From Ptiloglossa arizonensis (Eukaryota > Arthropoda > Insecta > Hymenoptera > Colletidae): DNA of 64,000 nt. The notes beneath the pieces were generated by a model. That model saw nothing but the letters and a program-made list of their open reading frames with translations, did not search any database and was not told where the DNA came from. Numbering within the stretch: the first letter of the stretch is position 1; the number at the start of each line of letters is the position of its first letter. Positions 36,992 through 49,800 of the stretch are shown in pieces. Made by a program: the position numbers and the translations under genes. Location of the stretch: NCBI RefSeq assembly GCF_051014685.1, contig NW_027479027.1:62001-126000 (forward strand), in the 5' to 3' direction.

Positions 36992-38304
36992 GTTACATCT
37001 GAAAGTAGAAACTCGCCCGATTACAACGGTATGTGTATTTTTTCCCTAGGCCATTCTGGTTAAGCGTTTGGAGCAGCAGAATTGCGAAAAATTTTTGCCT
37101 TCTCAACCATTTCTTGGCTTCAAACTCCCATATCTCTCGAACGGATTGACCTAACCCAAAAATTCCTATTGCATCTGAAAGTAGAAACTCGCCCGATTAC
37201 AACGGTATGTGTATTTTTTCCCTAGGCCATTCTGGTTAAGCGTTTGGAGCAGCAGAATTGCGAAAAATTTTTTGCCTTCTCAACCATTTCTTGGCTTCAA
37301 ACTCCCATATCTCCCGAACGGATTGACCTGACCCAAAAATTCCTGTTGCATCTGAAAGTAGAAACTCGCCCGATTACAACGGTATGTGTATTTTTTCCCT
37401 AGGCCATTCTGGTTAAGCGTTTGGAGCAGCAGAATTGCGAAAAATTTTTTGCCTTCTCAACCATTTCTTAGCTTCAAACTCCCATATCTCGCGAACGGAT
37501 TGACCTAACCCAAAAATTCCTATTGCATCTGAAAGTAGAAACTCGCCCGATTACAACGGTATGTGTATTTTTTCCCTAGGCCATTCTGGTTAAGCGTTTG
37601 GAGCAGCAGAATTGCGAAAAATTTTTTGCCTTCTCAACCATTTCTTGGCTTCAAACTCCCATATTTCCCGAACGGATTGACCTGACCCAAAAATTCCTGT
37701 TGCATCTGAATGTAGAAACTCGCCCGATTACAACGGTATGTGCAGTTTTTCCCTAGGCCATTCTGGTTAAGCGTTTGGAGCAGCAGAATTGCGAAAAATT
37801 TTTTGCCTTCTCAACCATTTCTTGGCTTCAAACTCCCATATCTCGCGAACGGATTGACCTCACCCAAAAATTCCTATTGCATCTGAAAGTAGAAACTCGC
37901 CCGATTACAACGGTATGTGTATTTTTTCCCTAGGCCATTCTCGTTAAGCGTTTGGAGCAGCAGAATTGCGAAAAATGTTTTGCCTTCTCAACCATTTCTT
38001 GGCTTCAAACTCCCATATCTCGCGAGCGGATTGACTAACCCAAAAATTCCTATTGCATCTAAAAGTAGAAACTCGCCCAATTACAACGGTGTGTGTATTT
38101 TTTCCCTATGCAATTCTGGTTAAACGTTTGGAGCAGCAGAATTGCGAAAAATTTTTTGCCTTCTCAACCATTTCTTGCCTTCAAACTCCCATATCTCGCG
38201 AACGGATTGACCTGACCCAAAAATTCCTGTTGCATCTGAAAGTAGAAACTCGCCCGATTACAACGGTATGTGTATTTTTTCCCTAGGCCATTCTGGTTAA
38301 GCGT
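36992..38304 (+). repeat. Plain monomers with CCCGAACGG/CTGACCC variants
   Basis: This run of about seven monomers has no a-g markers. It first shows the pair CTCCCGAACGG plus GACCTGACCC (about 37312, 37672), which becomes common after 44 kb. Two monomers are short: AAAAATTTTTGCC near 37086 and GATTGACTAACCC near 38032, each one base down. It also has TGTGCAGTTTTTCCC near 37739 and GGTGTGTGTATT near 38088. Confidence 0.75.
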
Positions 38305-39366
38305 TTCGAGCAGCAGAAGTGCGAAAAATTTGTTGTCTTCTCAACTATTTTTTAGCTTCAAACTCCCATATCTCGCGAACGGATTGACCTAACCCAAAAA
38401 TTCCTGTTGCATCTGAAAGTAGAAACTCGCCCGATTACAAGGGTATGTGTATTTTTTCCCTAGGCCATTCTGGTTAAGCGTTTGGAGCCGCAGAATTGCG
38501 AAACATTTTTTGCCTTCTCAAACATTTCTTGGCTTCAAACTCCCATATCTCGCGAACGGATTGACCTAACCCAAAAATTCCTATTGCATCTGAAAGTAGA
38601 AACTCGCCCGATTACAACGGTATGTGTATTTTTTCCCTAGGCCATTCTGGTTAAACGTTTGGAGCAGCAGAATTGCGAAAAATTTTTTGCCTTCTCAACC
38701 ATTCCTTGGATTTAAACTCCCATATCTCTCGAACGGATTGACCTAACCCAAAAATTCCTGTTGCATCTGAAAGTAGAAACTCGCCCGATTACAACGGTAT
38801 GCGTGGTTTTTCCCTAGACCATTCTGGTCAAGCGTTAGGAGCAGCAGAATTGCGAAAAATTTTTTGCCTTCTCAACCATTTCTTGGCTTCAAACTCCCAT
38901 ATCTCGCGAACGGATTGACCTAACCCAAAAATTCCTGTTGCATCTGAAAGTAGAAACTCGCCCGATTACAACGGTATGTGTATTTTTTCCCTGGGCCATT
39001 CTGGTTAAACGTTTGGAGCAGCAGAATTGCGAAAAATATTTTGCCTTCTCAACCGTTTCTTGGCTTCAAACCACCATATCTCTCGAACGGATTGACCTAA
39101 CCCAAAAATTCCTATTGCATCTGAAAGTAGAAACTCGCCCGATTACGACGGTATGTGTATTTTTTCCCTAGGCCATTCTGGTTAAGCGTTTGGTGCAGCA
39201 GAAGTGCGAAATATTTGTTCTCTTCTCAACTATTTTTTAGCTTCAAACTCCCATATCTCGCGAACGGATTGACCTAACCCAAAAATTCCTGTTGCATCTG
39301 AAAGTAGAAACTCGCCCGATTACAACGGTATGTGAATTTTCTCCCTAGGCCATTCTGGTTAAGCGT
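38305..39366 (+). repeat. Shortened septet h''-b-c-e'-f-g
   Basis: Six monomers, 1062 bp. Type a is missing: h'' ends with ACAAGGG, normally the end of a, and runs into b (GGAGCCGCAG at about 38481). This suggests the exchange joined the 5' part of h'' to the 3' end of an a monomer. e' has CCCTAGACC and TTTTTTGCC in place of CCATAGACC and TTTTTCGCC. Confidence 0.8.
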
Positions 39367-40210
39367 TTGGAGCAGCAGAATTGCGAAAAATTTTTTGCCT
39401 TCTCAACCATTTCTTGGCTTCAAACTCCCATATCTCGCGAACGGATTGACCTAACCCAAAAATTCCTATTGCATCTGAAAGTAGAAACTCGCCCGATTAC
39501 AACGGTATGTGTATTTTTTCCCTAGGCCATTCTGGTTAAGCGTTTGGAGCAGCAGAATTGCGAAAAATTTTTTGCCTTCTCAACCATTTCTTGGCTTCAG
39601 ACTCCCATATCTGGCGAACGGATTGACCTAACCCAAAAATTCCTGTTGCGTCTGAAAGTAGAAACTCGCCCGATTACAACGGTATGTGTATTTTTTCCCT
39701 AGTCCATTCTGGTTAGGCGTAAGGAGCAGCAGAATTGCGAAAAATTTTTTGCCTTCTCAACCATTTCTTGGCTTCAAACTCCCATATCTCGCGAACGGAT
39801 TGACCTAACCCAAAAATTCCTATTGCATCTAAAAGTAGAAACTCGCCCGATTACAACGGTATGTGTATTTTTTTCCTAGGCCATTCTGGTTAAACGTTTG
39901 GAGCAGCAGAATTGCGAAAAATTTTTTGCCTTCTCAACCATTTCTTGGCTTCAAACTCCCATATCTCGCGAACGGATTGACCTAACCCAAAAATTCCTAT
40001 TGCATCTGAAAGTAGAAACTCGCCCGATTACAACGGTATGTGTATTTTTTCCCTAGTCCATTCTGGTTAGGCGTAAGGAGCAGCAGAATTGCGAAAAATT
40101 TTTTGCCTTCTCAACCATTTCTTGGCTTCAAACTCCCATATCTCGCGAACGGATTGACCTAACCCAAAAATTCCTATTGCATCTAAAAGTAGAAACTCGC
40201 CCGATTACAA
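39219..40210 (+). repeat. Long-range shared block, right copy (about 992 bp)
   Basis: Matches 6484-7475 through all the unusual states listed there (GTGAATTTTCTCCC, CTGGCGAACGG, GGCGTAAGG twice, TTTTTTTCCTAGG). It is preceded by a g monomer in both places. Its right part is included in the 6-monomer duplication that follows. Confidence 0.88.
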
Positions 40211-40941
40211 CGGTATGTGTATTTTTTCCCTACTCCATTCTGGTTAAGCGTTTGGAGCAGCAGAATTGCGAAAAATTTTTTGCCTTCTCAACCATTTCTT
40301 GGCTTCAAACTCCCATATCTCGCGAACGGATTGACCTAACCCAAAAATTCCTGTGGCGTCTGAAAGTAGAAACTCGCCCGATTACAACGGTATGCGTTTT
40401 TTTTTCCCTAGACCATTCTGGTTAAGCGTTAGGTGCAGCAGAATTGCGAAAAATTTTTTGCCTCCTCAACCATTTCTTGGTTTCAAACTCCCATATCTCG
40501 CGAACGGATTGACCTAACCCAAAAATTCCTATTGCATCTGAAAGTAGAAACTCGCCCGATTACAACGGTATGTGTATTTTTTCCCTAGGCCATTCTGGTT
40601 AAGCGTTTGGAGCAGCAGAATTGCGAAAAATTTTTTGCCTTCTCAACCATTTCTTGGCGTCAAACTCCCATATCTCGCGAACGGATTGACCTAACCCAAA
40701 AATTCCTATTGCATCTGAAAGTAGAAACTCGCCCGATTACAACGGAATGTGTATTTTTTCCCTAGGCCATTCTGGTTAAGCGTTAGGAGCAGCAGAATTG
40801 CGAAAAATTTTTTGCCTTCTCAACCATTTCTTGGCGTCAAACTCCCATATCTCGCGAACGGATTGACCTAACCCAAAAATTCCTATTGCATCTGAAAGTA
40901 GAAGCTCGCCCGATTACAACGGTATGTGTATTTTTTCCCTG
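39879..40941 (+). repeat. 6-monomer duplication, copy 1 (1063 bp unit)
   Basis: The unit is repeated at an offset of 1063 bp (6 x 177 plus 1; the extra base is a T in GCGTTTTTTTTTCCC near 40396). The match runs from 39879 to 40956 against 40942 to 42019. Shared marks are CCTACTCC, GTGGCGTCTG, GCCTCCTCAACC with GGTTTCAAAC, GGCGTCAAAC and GGAATGTG. Confidence 0.9.
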
Positions 40942-42019
40942 GGCCATTCTGGTTAAACGTTTGGAGCAGCAGAATTGCGAAAAATTTTTTGCCTTCTCAA
41001 CCATTTCTTGGCTTCAAACTCCCATATCTCGCGAACGGATTGACCTAACCCAAAAATTCCTATTGCATCTGAAAGTAGAAACTCGCCCGATTACAACGGT
41101 ATGTGTATTTTTTCCCTAGTCCATTCTGGTTAGGCGTAAGGAGCAGCAGAATTGCGAAAAATTTTTTGCCTTCTCAACCATTTCTTGGCTTCAAACTCCC
41201 ATATCTCGCGAACGGATTGACCTAACCCAAAAATTCCTATTGCATCTAAAAGTAGAAACTCGCCCGATTACAACGGTATGTGTATTTTTTCCCTACTCCA
41301 TTCTGGTTAAGCGTTTGGAGCAGCAGAATTGCGAAAAATTTTTTGCCTTCTCAACCATTTCTTGGCTTCAAACTCCCATATCTCGCGAACGGATTGACCT
41401 AACCCAAAAATTCCTGTGGCGTCTGAAAGTAGAAACTCGCCCGATTACAACGGTATGCGTTTTTTTTTCCCTAGACCATTCTGGTTAAGCGTTAGGTGCA
41501 GCAGAATTGCGAAAAATTTTTTGCCTCCTCAACCATTTCTTGGTTTCAAACTCCCATATCTCGCGAACGGATTGACCTAACCCAAAAATTCCTATTGCAT
41601 CTGAAAGTAGAAACTCGCCCGATTACAACGGTATGTGTATTTTTTCCCTAGGCCATTCTGGTTAAGCGTTTGGAGCAGCAGAATTGCGAAAAATTTTTTG
41701 CCTTCTCAACCATTTCTTGGCGTCAAACTCCCATATCTCGCGAACGGATTGACCTAACCCAAAAATTCCTATTGCATCTGAAAGTAGAAACTCGCCCGAT
41801 TACAACGGAATGTGTATTTTTTCCCTAGGCCATTCTGGTTAAGCGTTAGGAGCAGCAGAATTGCGAAAAATTTTTTGCCTTCTCAACCATTTCTTGGCGT
41901 CAAACTCCCATATCTCGCGAACGGATTGACCTAACCCAAAAATTCCTATTGCATCTGAAAGTAGAAGCTCGCCCGATTACAACGGTATGTGTATTTTTTC
42001 CCTGGGCCATTCTGGTTAA
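40942..42019 (+). repeat. 6-monomer duplication, copy 2
   Basis: Second copy of the 1063-bp unit, ending at A/G (40957 against 42020) where cassette P begins. No internal difference was noticed. Confidence 0.9.
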
Positions 42020-42700
42020 GCGTTTGGAGCAGCAGAATTGCGAAAAATTTTTTGCCTTCTCAACCATTTCTTGGCTTCAAACTCCCATATCTCGCGAACG
42101 GATTGACCTAACCCAAAAATTCCTACTGCATCTGAAAGTAGGAACTCGCCCGATTACAACGGTATGTGTACTTTTTTCCTAGGCCATTCTGGTTAAGCGT
42201 TTGCAGCAGCAGAATTGAGAAAAATTTTTTGCCTTCTCAACCATTTCTTGGCTTCAAACTCCCATACCTCGCGAACGGATTGACCTAACCCAAAAATTCC
42301 TGTTGCATCTGAAAGTAGAATCTCGCCCGATTACAACGGTATGCGTGGTTTTTCCCTAGGCCATTCTGGTTAAGCGTTAGGAGCAGCAGAAGTGTGAAAA
42401 ATTTGTTGTCTTCTCAACTATTTTTTAGCTTCAAACTCCCATATCTCGCGAACGGAATGACCTAACCCAAAAATTCCTGTTGCATCTGAAAGTAGAAACC
42501 CGCCCGATTACAACGGTATGTGTATTTTTTCCCTAGGCCATTCTGGTTAAGCGTTAGGAGCAGCAGAATTGCGAAAAATTGTTTGCCTTCTCAACCATTT
42601 CTTGGCGTCAAACTCCCATATCTCGCTAACGGATTGACCTAACCCAAAAATTCCTGTTGCATCTGAAAGTAGAAACTCGCCCGATTACAACGGTATGTGT
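42020..42700 (+). repeat. Cassette P, copy 1 (four monomers)
   Basis: Four ordered variants: CCTACTGC with AGTAGGAACTCG and TGTACTTTTTTCC; GAATTGAGAAAAA with CATACCTCGCG and AGAATCTCGC; GAAGTGTGAAAAATTTGTTG; GAAAAATTGTTTGCC with GGCGTCAAAC and CTCGCTAACGG. The same order recurs at about 50.34, 54.41, 57.77 and 62.55 kb. A private change here is TTTGCAGCAGCAG at about 42200. The a monomer follows, as after the 62.55-kb copy. Confidence 0.85.
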
Positions 42701-43670
42701 ATTTTTTCCCTGGGCCATTCTGGTTAAACGTTTGGAGCAGCAGAATTGCGAAAAATATTTTGCCTCTTCAACCATTTCTTGGCTTCAAACCACCATATCT
42801 CGCGAACGGATTGACCTAACCCAAAAATTCCTGTTGCATCTGAAAGTAGAAACTCGCCCGATTACAAGGGTATGTGTATTTTTTCCCTAGGCCATTCTGG
42901 TTAAGCGTTTGGAGCCGCAGAATTGCGAAACATTTTTTGCCTTCTCAAACATTTCTTGGCTTCAAACTCCCATATCTCGCGAACGGATTGACCTAACCCA
43001 AAAATTCCTATTGCATCTGAAAGTAGAAACTCGCCCGATTACAACGGTATGTGTATTTTTTCCCTAGGCCATTCTGGTTAAACGTTTGGAGCAGCAGAAT
43101 TGCGAAAAATTTTTTGCCTTCTCAACCATTCCTTGGATTTAAACTCCCATATCTCTCGAACGGATTGACCTAACCCAAAAATTCCTGTTGCGTCTGAAAG
43201 TAGAAACTCGCCCGATTACAACGGTATGCGTGGTTTTTCCATAGACCATTCTGGTTAAGCGTTAGGAGCAGCAGAATTGCGAAATTTTTTTGCCTTCTCA
43301 ACCATTTCTTGGCTTCAAACTCCCATATCTCGCGAACGGATTGACCTAACCCAAAAATTCCTGTTGCGTCTGAAAGTAGAAACTCGCCCGATTACAACGG
43401 TATGCGTGGTTTTTCCCTAGGCCATTCTGGTTAAGCGTTTGGTGCAGCAGAAGTGCGAAATATTTGTTCTCTTCTCAACTATTTTTTAGCTTCAAACTCC
43501 CATATCTCGCGAACGGATTGACCTAACCCAAAAATTCCTGTTGCATCTGAAAGTAGAAACTCGCCCGATTACAACGGTATGTGAATTTTTTCCCTAGGTC
43601 ATTGTGGTTTAGCGTTTGGAGCAGCAGAATTGCGAAAAATTTTTTGCCTTCTCAACCATTTCTTGGCTTC
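42657..43670 (+). repeat. Isolated a-b-c-d-g series at the domain boundary
   Basis: Types a (with TGCCTCTTCAACC near 42763), b, c, d and g follow cassette P. The last g marker of the window (TTGGTGCAGCAG) is at about 43439. After this point none of the b or g markers occurs until 63.4 kb. A damaged monomer follows, with CTAGGTCATTGTGGTTTAGCG at about 43593. Confidence 0.83.
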
Positions 43671-46600
43671 AAACTCCCATATCTCGCGAACGGATTGACC
43701 TAACCCAAAAATTCCTATTGCATCTGAAAGTAGAAACTCGCCCGATTACAACGGTATGTGTATTTTTTCCCTAGGCCATTCTGGTTAAGCGTTTGGAGCA
43801 GCAGAATTGCGAAAAATTTTTTGCCTTCTCAACCATTTCTTGGCTTCAGACTCCCATATCTCGCGAACGGATTGACCTAACCCAAAAATTCCTATTGCAT
43901 CTGAAAGTAGAAACTCGCCCGATTACAACGGTATGTGTATTTTTTCCCTAGGCCATTCTGCTTAAGCGTTTAAAGCAGCAGAATTGCGAAAAATTTTTTG
44001 CCTTCTCAACCATTTCTTGGCTTCAAACTCCCATATCTCGCGAACGGATTGACCTAACCCAAAAATTCCTATTGCATCTAAAAGTAGAAACTCGCCCGAT
44101 TACAACGGTATGTGTATTTTTTCCCTAGGCCTTTCTGGTTAAACGTTTGGAGCAGCAGAATTGCGAAAAATTTTTTGCCTTCCAAACCATTTCTTGGCTT
44201 CAAACTCCCATATCTCGCGAACGGATTGACCTATCCCAAAAATTCCTGTTGCATCTGCAAGTAGAAACTCGCCCGATTACAACGGTATGTGTATTTTTTC
44301 CCTAGGCCATTCTGGTTAAGCGTTTGGAGCAGCAGAATTGCGAAAAATTTTTTGCCTTCTCAAACATTTCTTGGCTTCAAACTCCCATATCTCGCGAACG
44401 GATTGACCTAACCCAAAAATTCCTATTGCATCTGAAAGTAGAAACTCGCCCGATTACAACGGTATGTGTATTTTTTCCCTGGGCCATTCTGGTTAAACGT
44501 TTGGAGCAGCAGAATTGCGAAAAATATTTTGCCTTCTCAACCATTTCTTGGCTTCAAAATCCCATATCTCCCGAACGGATTGACCTGACCCAAAAATTCC
44601 TGTTGCATCTGAAAGTAGAAACTCGCCCGATTACAACGGTATGTGTATTTTTTCCCTGGGCCATTCTGGTTAAGCGTTTGGAGCAGCAGAATTGCGAAAA
44701 ATTTTTTGCCTTCTCAACCATTTCTTGGCTTCAAACTCCCATATCTCGCGAACGGATTGACCTAACCCAAAAATTTCTGTTGCATCTGAAAGTAGAAACT
44801 CGCCCGATTACAACGGTATGTGTATTTTTTCCCTAGGCCATTCTGGTTAAGCGTTTGGAGCAGCAGAATTGAGAAAAATTTTTTGCCTTCTCAACCATTT
44901 CTTGGCTTCAAACTCCCATACCTCGCGAACGGAATGACCTAACCCAAAAATTCCTGTTGCATCTGAAAGTAGAAACTCGCCCGATTACAACGGTATGCGT
45001 GGTTTTTCCCTAGGCCATTCTGGTTAAGCGTTAGGAGCAGCAGAAGTGTAAAAAATTTGTTGTCTTCTCAACTATTTTTTAGCTTCAAACTCCCATATCT
45101 CGCGAACGGATTGACCTAACCCAAAAATTCCTGTTCCATCTGAAAGTAGAAACTCGCCCGATTACAACGGTATGTGTATTTTTTCCCTAGGCCATTCTGG
45201 TTAAGCGTTAGCAGCAGCAGAATTGCGCAAAATTGTTTGCCTTCTCAACCATTTCTTGGCGTCAAACTCCCATATCTCGCTAACGGATTGACCTAACCCA
45301 AAAATTCCTATTGCATCTGAAAGTAGAAGCTCGCCCGATTACAACGGTATGTGTATTTTTTCCCTGGGCCATTCTGGTTAAGCGTTTGGAGTAGCAGAAG
45401 TGCGAAAAATGTTTTGCCTTCTCAACCATTTCTTGGCTTCAAACTCCCATATCTCGCGAACGGATTGACCTAACCAAAAAATTCCTGTTGCATCTGAAAG
45501 TAGAAACTCGCCCAATTACAACGGTATGCGTGTTTTTTCCCTAGGCCACTCTGGTTAAGCGTTAGGAGCAGCAGAATTGCGAAAAACTTTTGCCTTCTCA
45601 ACCATTTCTTGGCTTCAAACTCCCATATCTCGCGAACGGATTGACCTAACCCAAAAATTCCTATTGCATCTGAAAGTAGAAGCTCGCCCGATTACAACGG
45701 TATGTGTGTTTTTTCCCTGGGCCATTCTGGTTAAACGTTTGGAGCAGCAGTATTGCGAAAAATTTTTTGCCTTCTCAACCATTTCTTGGCTTCAAACTCC
45801 CATATCTCCCGAACGGATTGACCTGACCCAAAAATTCCTGTTGCATCTGAAAGTAGAAACTCGCCCGATTACAACGGTATGTGTATTTTTTCCCTAGGCC
45901 ATTCTGGTTAAGCGTTTGGAGCAGCAGAATTGCGAAAAATTTTTTGCCTTCTCAACCATTTCTTGGCTTCAAACTCCCATATCTCGCGAACGGATTGACC
46001 TAACCCAAAAATTCCTATTGCATCTGAAAGTAGAAACTCGCCCGATTACAACGGTATGTGTATTTTTTCCCTAGGCCATTCTGGTTAAGCGTTTGGAGCA
46101 GCAGAATTGCGAAAAATTTTTTGCCTTCTCAACCATTTCTTGGCTTCAAACTCCCATATCTCCCGAACGGATTGACCTGACCCAAAAATTCCTGTTGCAT
46201 CTGAAAGTAGAAACTCGCCCGATTACAACGGTATGTGTAGTTTTTCCCTAGGCCATTCTGGTTAAGCGTTTGGAGCAGCAGAATTGCGAAAAATTTTTTG
46301 CCTTCTCAACCATTTCTTGGCTTCAAACTCCCATATCTCGCGAACGGATTGACCTAACCCAAAAATTCCTATTGCATCTGAAAGTAGAAACTCGCCCGAT
46401 TACAACGGTGTATGTATTTTTTCCCTAGGCAATTCTGGTTAAACGTTTGGAGCAGCAGAATTGCGAAAAATTTTTTGCCTTCTCAACCATTTCTTGGCTT
46501 CAAACTCCCATATCTCGCGAACGGATTGACCTAACCCAAAAATTCCTATTGCATCTGAAAGTAGAAACTCGCCCGATTAAAGCGGTACGTGTATTTTTTC

Positions 46601-46855
46601 CCTACTCCATTCTGGTTAAGCGTTTGGAGCAGCAGAATTGCGAAAAATTTTTTGCCTTCTCAACCATTTCTTGGCTTCAAACTCCCATATCTCGCGAGCG
46701 GATTGACCTAACCCAAAAATTCCTGTGGCGTCTGAAAGTAGAAACACGCCCGATTACAACGGTATGCGTGTTTTTTCCCTAGACCATTCTGGTTAAGCGT
46801 TAGGAGCAGCAGAATTGCGAAAAATTTTTTGCCTCCTCAACCATTTCTTGGTTTC
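43671..46855 (+). repeat. 18-monomer duplication, copy 1 (3185 bp unit)
   Basis: The block is repeated at an offset of 3185 bp (18 x 177 minus 1). The match runs from about 43671 to 47027 against 46856 to 50212. I compared some twenty rare states and found no difference, including CTGCTTAAGCGTTTAAAGC, GGCCTTTCTGG, CGGAATGACC, GTTCCATCTG, GCGCAAAATTG, CAGTATTGCG, GGTGTATGTATT and GATTAAAGCGGTACG. This is the largest apparently identical pair in the window. Confidence 0.93.
44324..44836 (+). other. 170-codon open frame across three monomers, probably not a gene
   Basis: This is one of the two longest open frames. It exists because 177 is a multiple of three and two successive monomer junctions carry CCCTGGGCC (TGG, Trp) instead of CCCTAGGCC (TAG, stop). 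It starts at TTG, not ATG, and ends at the next CCCTAGG. The translation is three near-identical 59-residue repeats with no recognisable domain and no signal peptide. An exact copy lies at 47509-48021, carried by the 18-monomer duplication. Nothing in the sequence suggests selection on this frame, and the same frame is closed in most monomers. Confidence 0.85.
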
Positions 46856-49800
46856 AAACTCCCATATCTCGCGAACGGATTGACCTAACCCAAAAATTCC
46901 TATTGCATCTGAAAGTAGAAACTCGCCCGATTACAACGGTATGTGTATTTTTTCCCTAGGCCATTCTGGTTAAGCGTTTGGAGCAGCAGAATTGCGAAAA
47001 ATTTTTTGCCTTCTCAACCATTTCTTGGCTTCAGACTCCCATATCTCGCGAACGGATTGACCTAACCCAAAAATTCCTATTGCATCTGAAAGTAGAAACT
47101 CGCCCGATTACAACGGTATGTGTATTTTTTCCCTAGGCCATTCTGCTTAAGCGTTTAAAGCAGCAGAATTGCGAAAAATTTTTTGCCTTCTCAACCATTT
47201 CTTGGCTTCAAACTCCCATATCTCGCGAACGGATTGACCTAACCCAAAAATTCCTATTGCATCTAAAAGTAGAAACTCGCCCGATTACAACGGTATGTGT
47301 ATTTTTTCCCTAGGCCTTTCTGGTTAAACGTTTGGAGCAGCAGAATTGCGAAAAATTTTTTGCCTTCCAAACCATTTCTTGGCTTCAAACTCCCATATCT
47401 CGCGAACGGATTGACCTATCCCAAAAATTCCTGTTGCATCTGCAAGTAGAAACTCGCCCGATTACAACGGTATGTGTATTTTTTCCCTAGGCCATTCTGG
47501 TTAAGCGTTTGGAGCAGCAGAATTGCGAAAAATTTTTTGCCTTCTCAAACATTTCTTGGCTTCAAACTCCCATATCTCGCGAACGGATTGACCTAACCCA
47601 AAAATTCCTATTGCATCTGAAAGTAGAAACTCGCCCGATTACAACGGTATGTGTATTTTTTCCCTGGGCCATTCTGGTTAAACGTTTGGAGCAGCAGAAT
47701 TGCGAAAAATATTTTGCCTTCTCAACCATTTCTTGGCTTCAAAATCCCATATCTCCCGAACGGATTGACCTGACCCAAAAATTCCTGTTGCATCTGAAAG
47801 TAGAAACTCGCCCGATTACAACGGTATGTGTATTTTTTCCCTGGGCCATTCTGGTTAAGCGTTTGGAGCAGCAGAATTGCGAAAAATTTTTTGCCTTCTC
47901 AACCATTTCTTGGCTTCAAACTCCCATATCTCGCGAACGGATTGACCTAACCCAAAAATTTCTGTTGCATCTGAAAGTAGAAACTCGCCCGATTACAACG
48001 GTATGTGTATTTTTTCCCTAGGCCATTCTGGTTAAGCGTTTGGAGCAGCAGAATTGAGAAAAATTTTTTGCCTTCTCAACCATTTCTTGGCTTCAAACTC
48101 CCATACCTCGCGAACGGAATGACCTAACCCAAAAATTCCTGTTGCATCTGAAAGTAGAAACTCGCCCGATTACAACGGTATGCGTGGTTTTTCCCTAGGC
48201 CATTCTGGTTAAGCGTTAGGAGCAGCAGAAGTGTAAAAAATTTGTTGTCTTCTCAACTATTTTTTAGCTTCAAACTCCCATATCTCGCGAACGGATTGAC
48301 CTAACCCAAAAATTCCTGTTCCATCTGAAAGTAGAAACTCGCCCGATTACAACGGTATGTGTATTTTTTCCCTAGGCCATTCTGGTTAAGCGTTAGCAGC
48401 AGCAGAATTGCGCAAAATTGTTTGCCTTCTCAACCATTTCTTGGCGTCAAACTCCCATATCTCGCTAACGGATTGACCTAACCCAAAAATTCCTATTGCA
48501 TCTGAAAGTAGAAGCTCGCCCGATTACAACGGTATGTGTATTTTTTCCCTGGGCCATTCTGGTTAAGCGTTTGGAGTAGCAGAAGTGCGAAAAATGTTTT
48601 GCCTTCTCAACCATTTCTTGGCTTCAAACTCCCATATCTCGCGAACGGATTGACCTAACCAAAAAATTCCTGTTGCATCTGAAAGTAGAAACTCGCCCAA
48701 TTACAACGGTATGCGTGTTTTTTCCCTAGGCCACTCTGGTTAAGCGTTAGGAGCAGCAGAATTGCGAAAAACTTTTGCCTTCTCAACCATTTCTTGGCTT
48801 CAAACTCCCATATCTCGCGAACGGATTGACCTAACCCAAAAATTCCTATTGCATCTGAAAGTAGAAGCTCGCCCGATTACAACGGTATGTGTGTTTTTTC
48901 CCTGGGCCATTCTGGTTAAACGTTTGGAGCAGCAGTATTGCGAAAAATTTTTTGCCTTCTCAACCATTTCTTGGCTTCAAACTCCCATATCTCCCGAACG
49001 GATTGACCTGACCCAAAAATTCCTGTTGCATCTGAAAGTAGAAACTCGCCCGATTACAACGGTATGTGTATTTTTTCCCTAGGCCATTCTGGTTAAGCGT
49101 TTGGAGCAGCAGAATTGCGAAAAATTTTTTGCCTTCTCAACCATTTCTTGGCTTCAAACTCCCATATCTCGCGAACGGATTGACCTAACCCAAAAATTCC
49201 TATTGCATCTGAAAGTAGAAACTCGCCCGATTACAACGGTATGTGTATTTTTTCCCTAGGCCATTCTGGTTAAGCGTTTGGAGCAGCAGAATTGCGAAAA
49301 ATTTTTTGCCTTCTCAACCATTTCTTGGCTTCAAACTCCCATATCTCCCGAACGGATTGACCTGACCCAAAAATTCCTGTTGCATCTGAAAGTAGAAACT
49401 CGCCCGATTACAACGGTATGTGTAGTTTTTCCCTAGGCCATTCTGGTTAAGCGTTTGGAGCAGCAGAATTGCGAAAAATTTTTTGCCTTCTCAACCATTT
49501 CTTGGCTTCAAACTCCCATATCTCGCGAACGGATTGACCTAACCCAAAAATTCCTATTGCATCTGAAAGTAGAAACTCGCCCGATTACAACGGTGTATGT
49601 ATTTTTTCCCTAGGCAATTCTGGTTAAACGTTTGGAGCAGCAGAATTGCGAAAAATTTTTTGCCTTCTCAACCATTTCTTGGCTTCAAACTCCCATATCT
49701 CGCGAACGGATTGACCTAACCCAAAAATTCCTATTGCATCTGAAAGTAGAAACTCGCCCGATTAAAGCGGTACGTGTATTTTTTCCCTACTCCATTCTGG

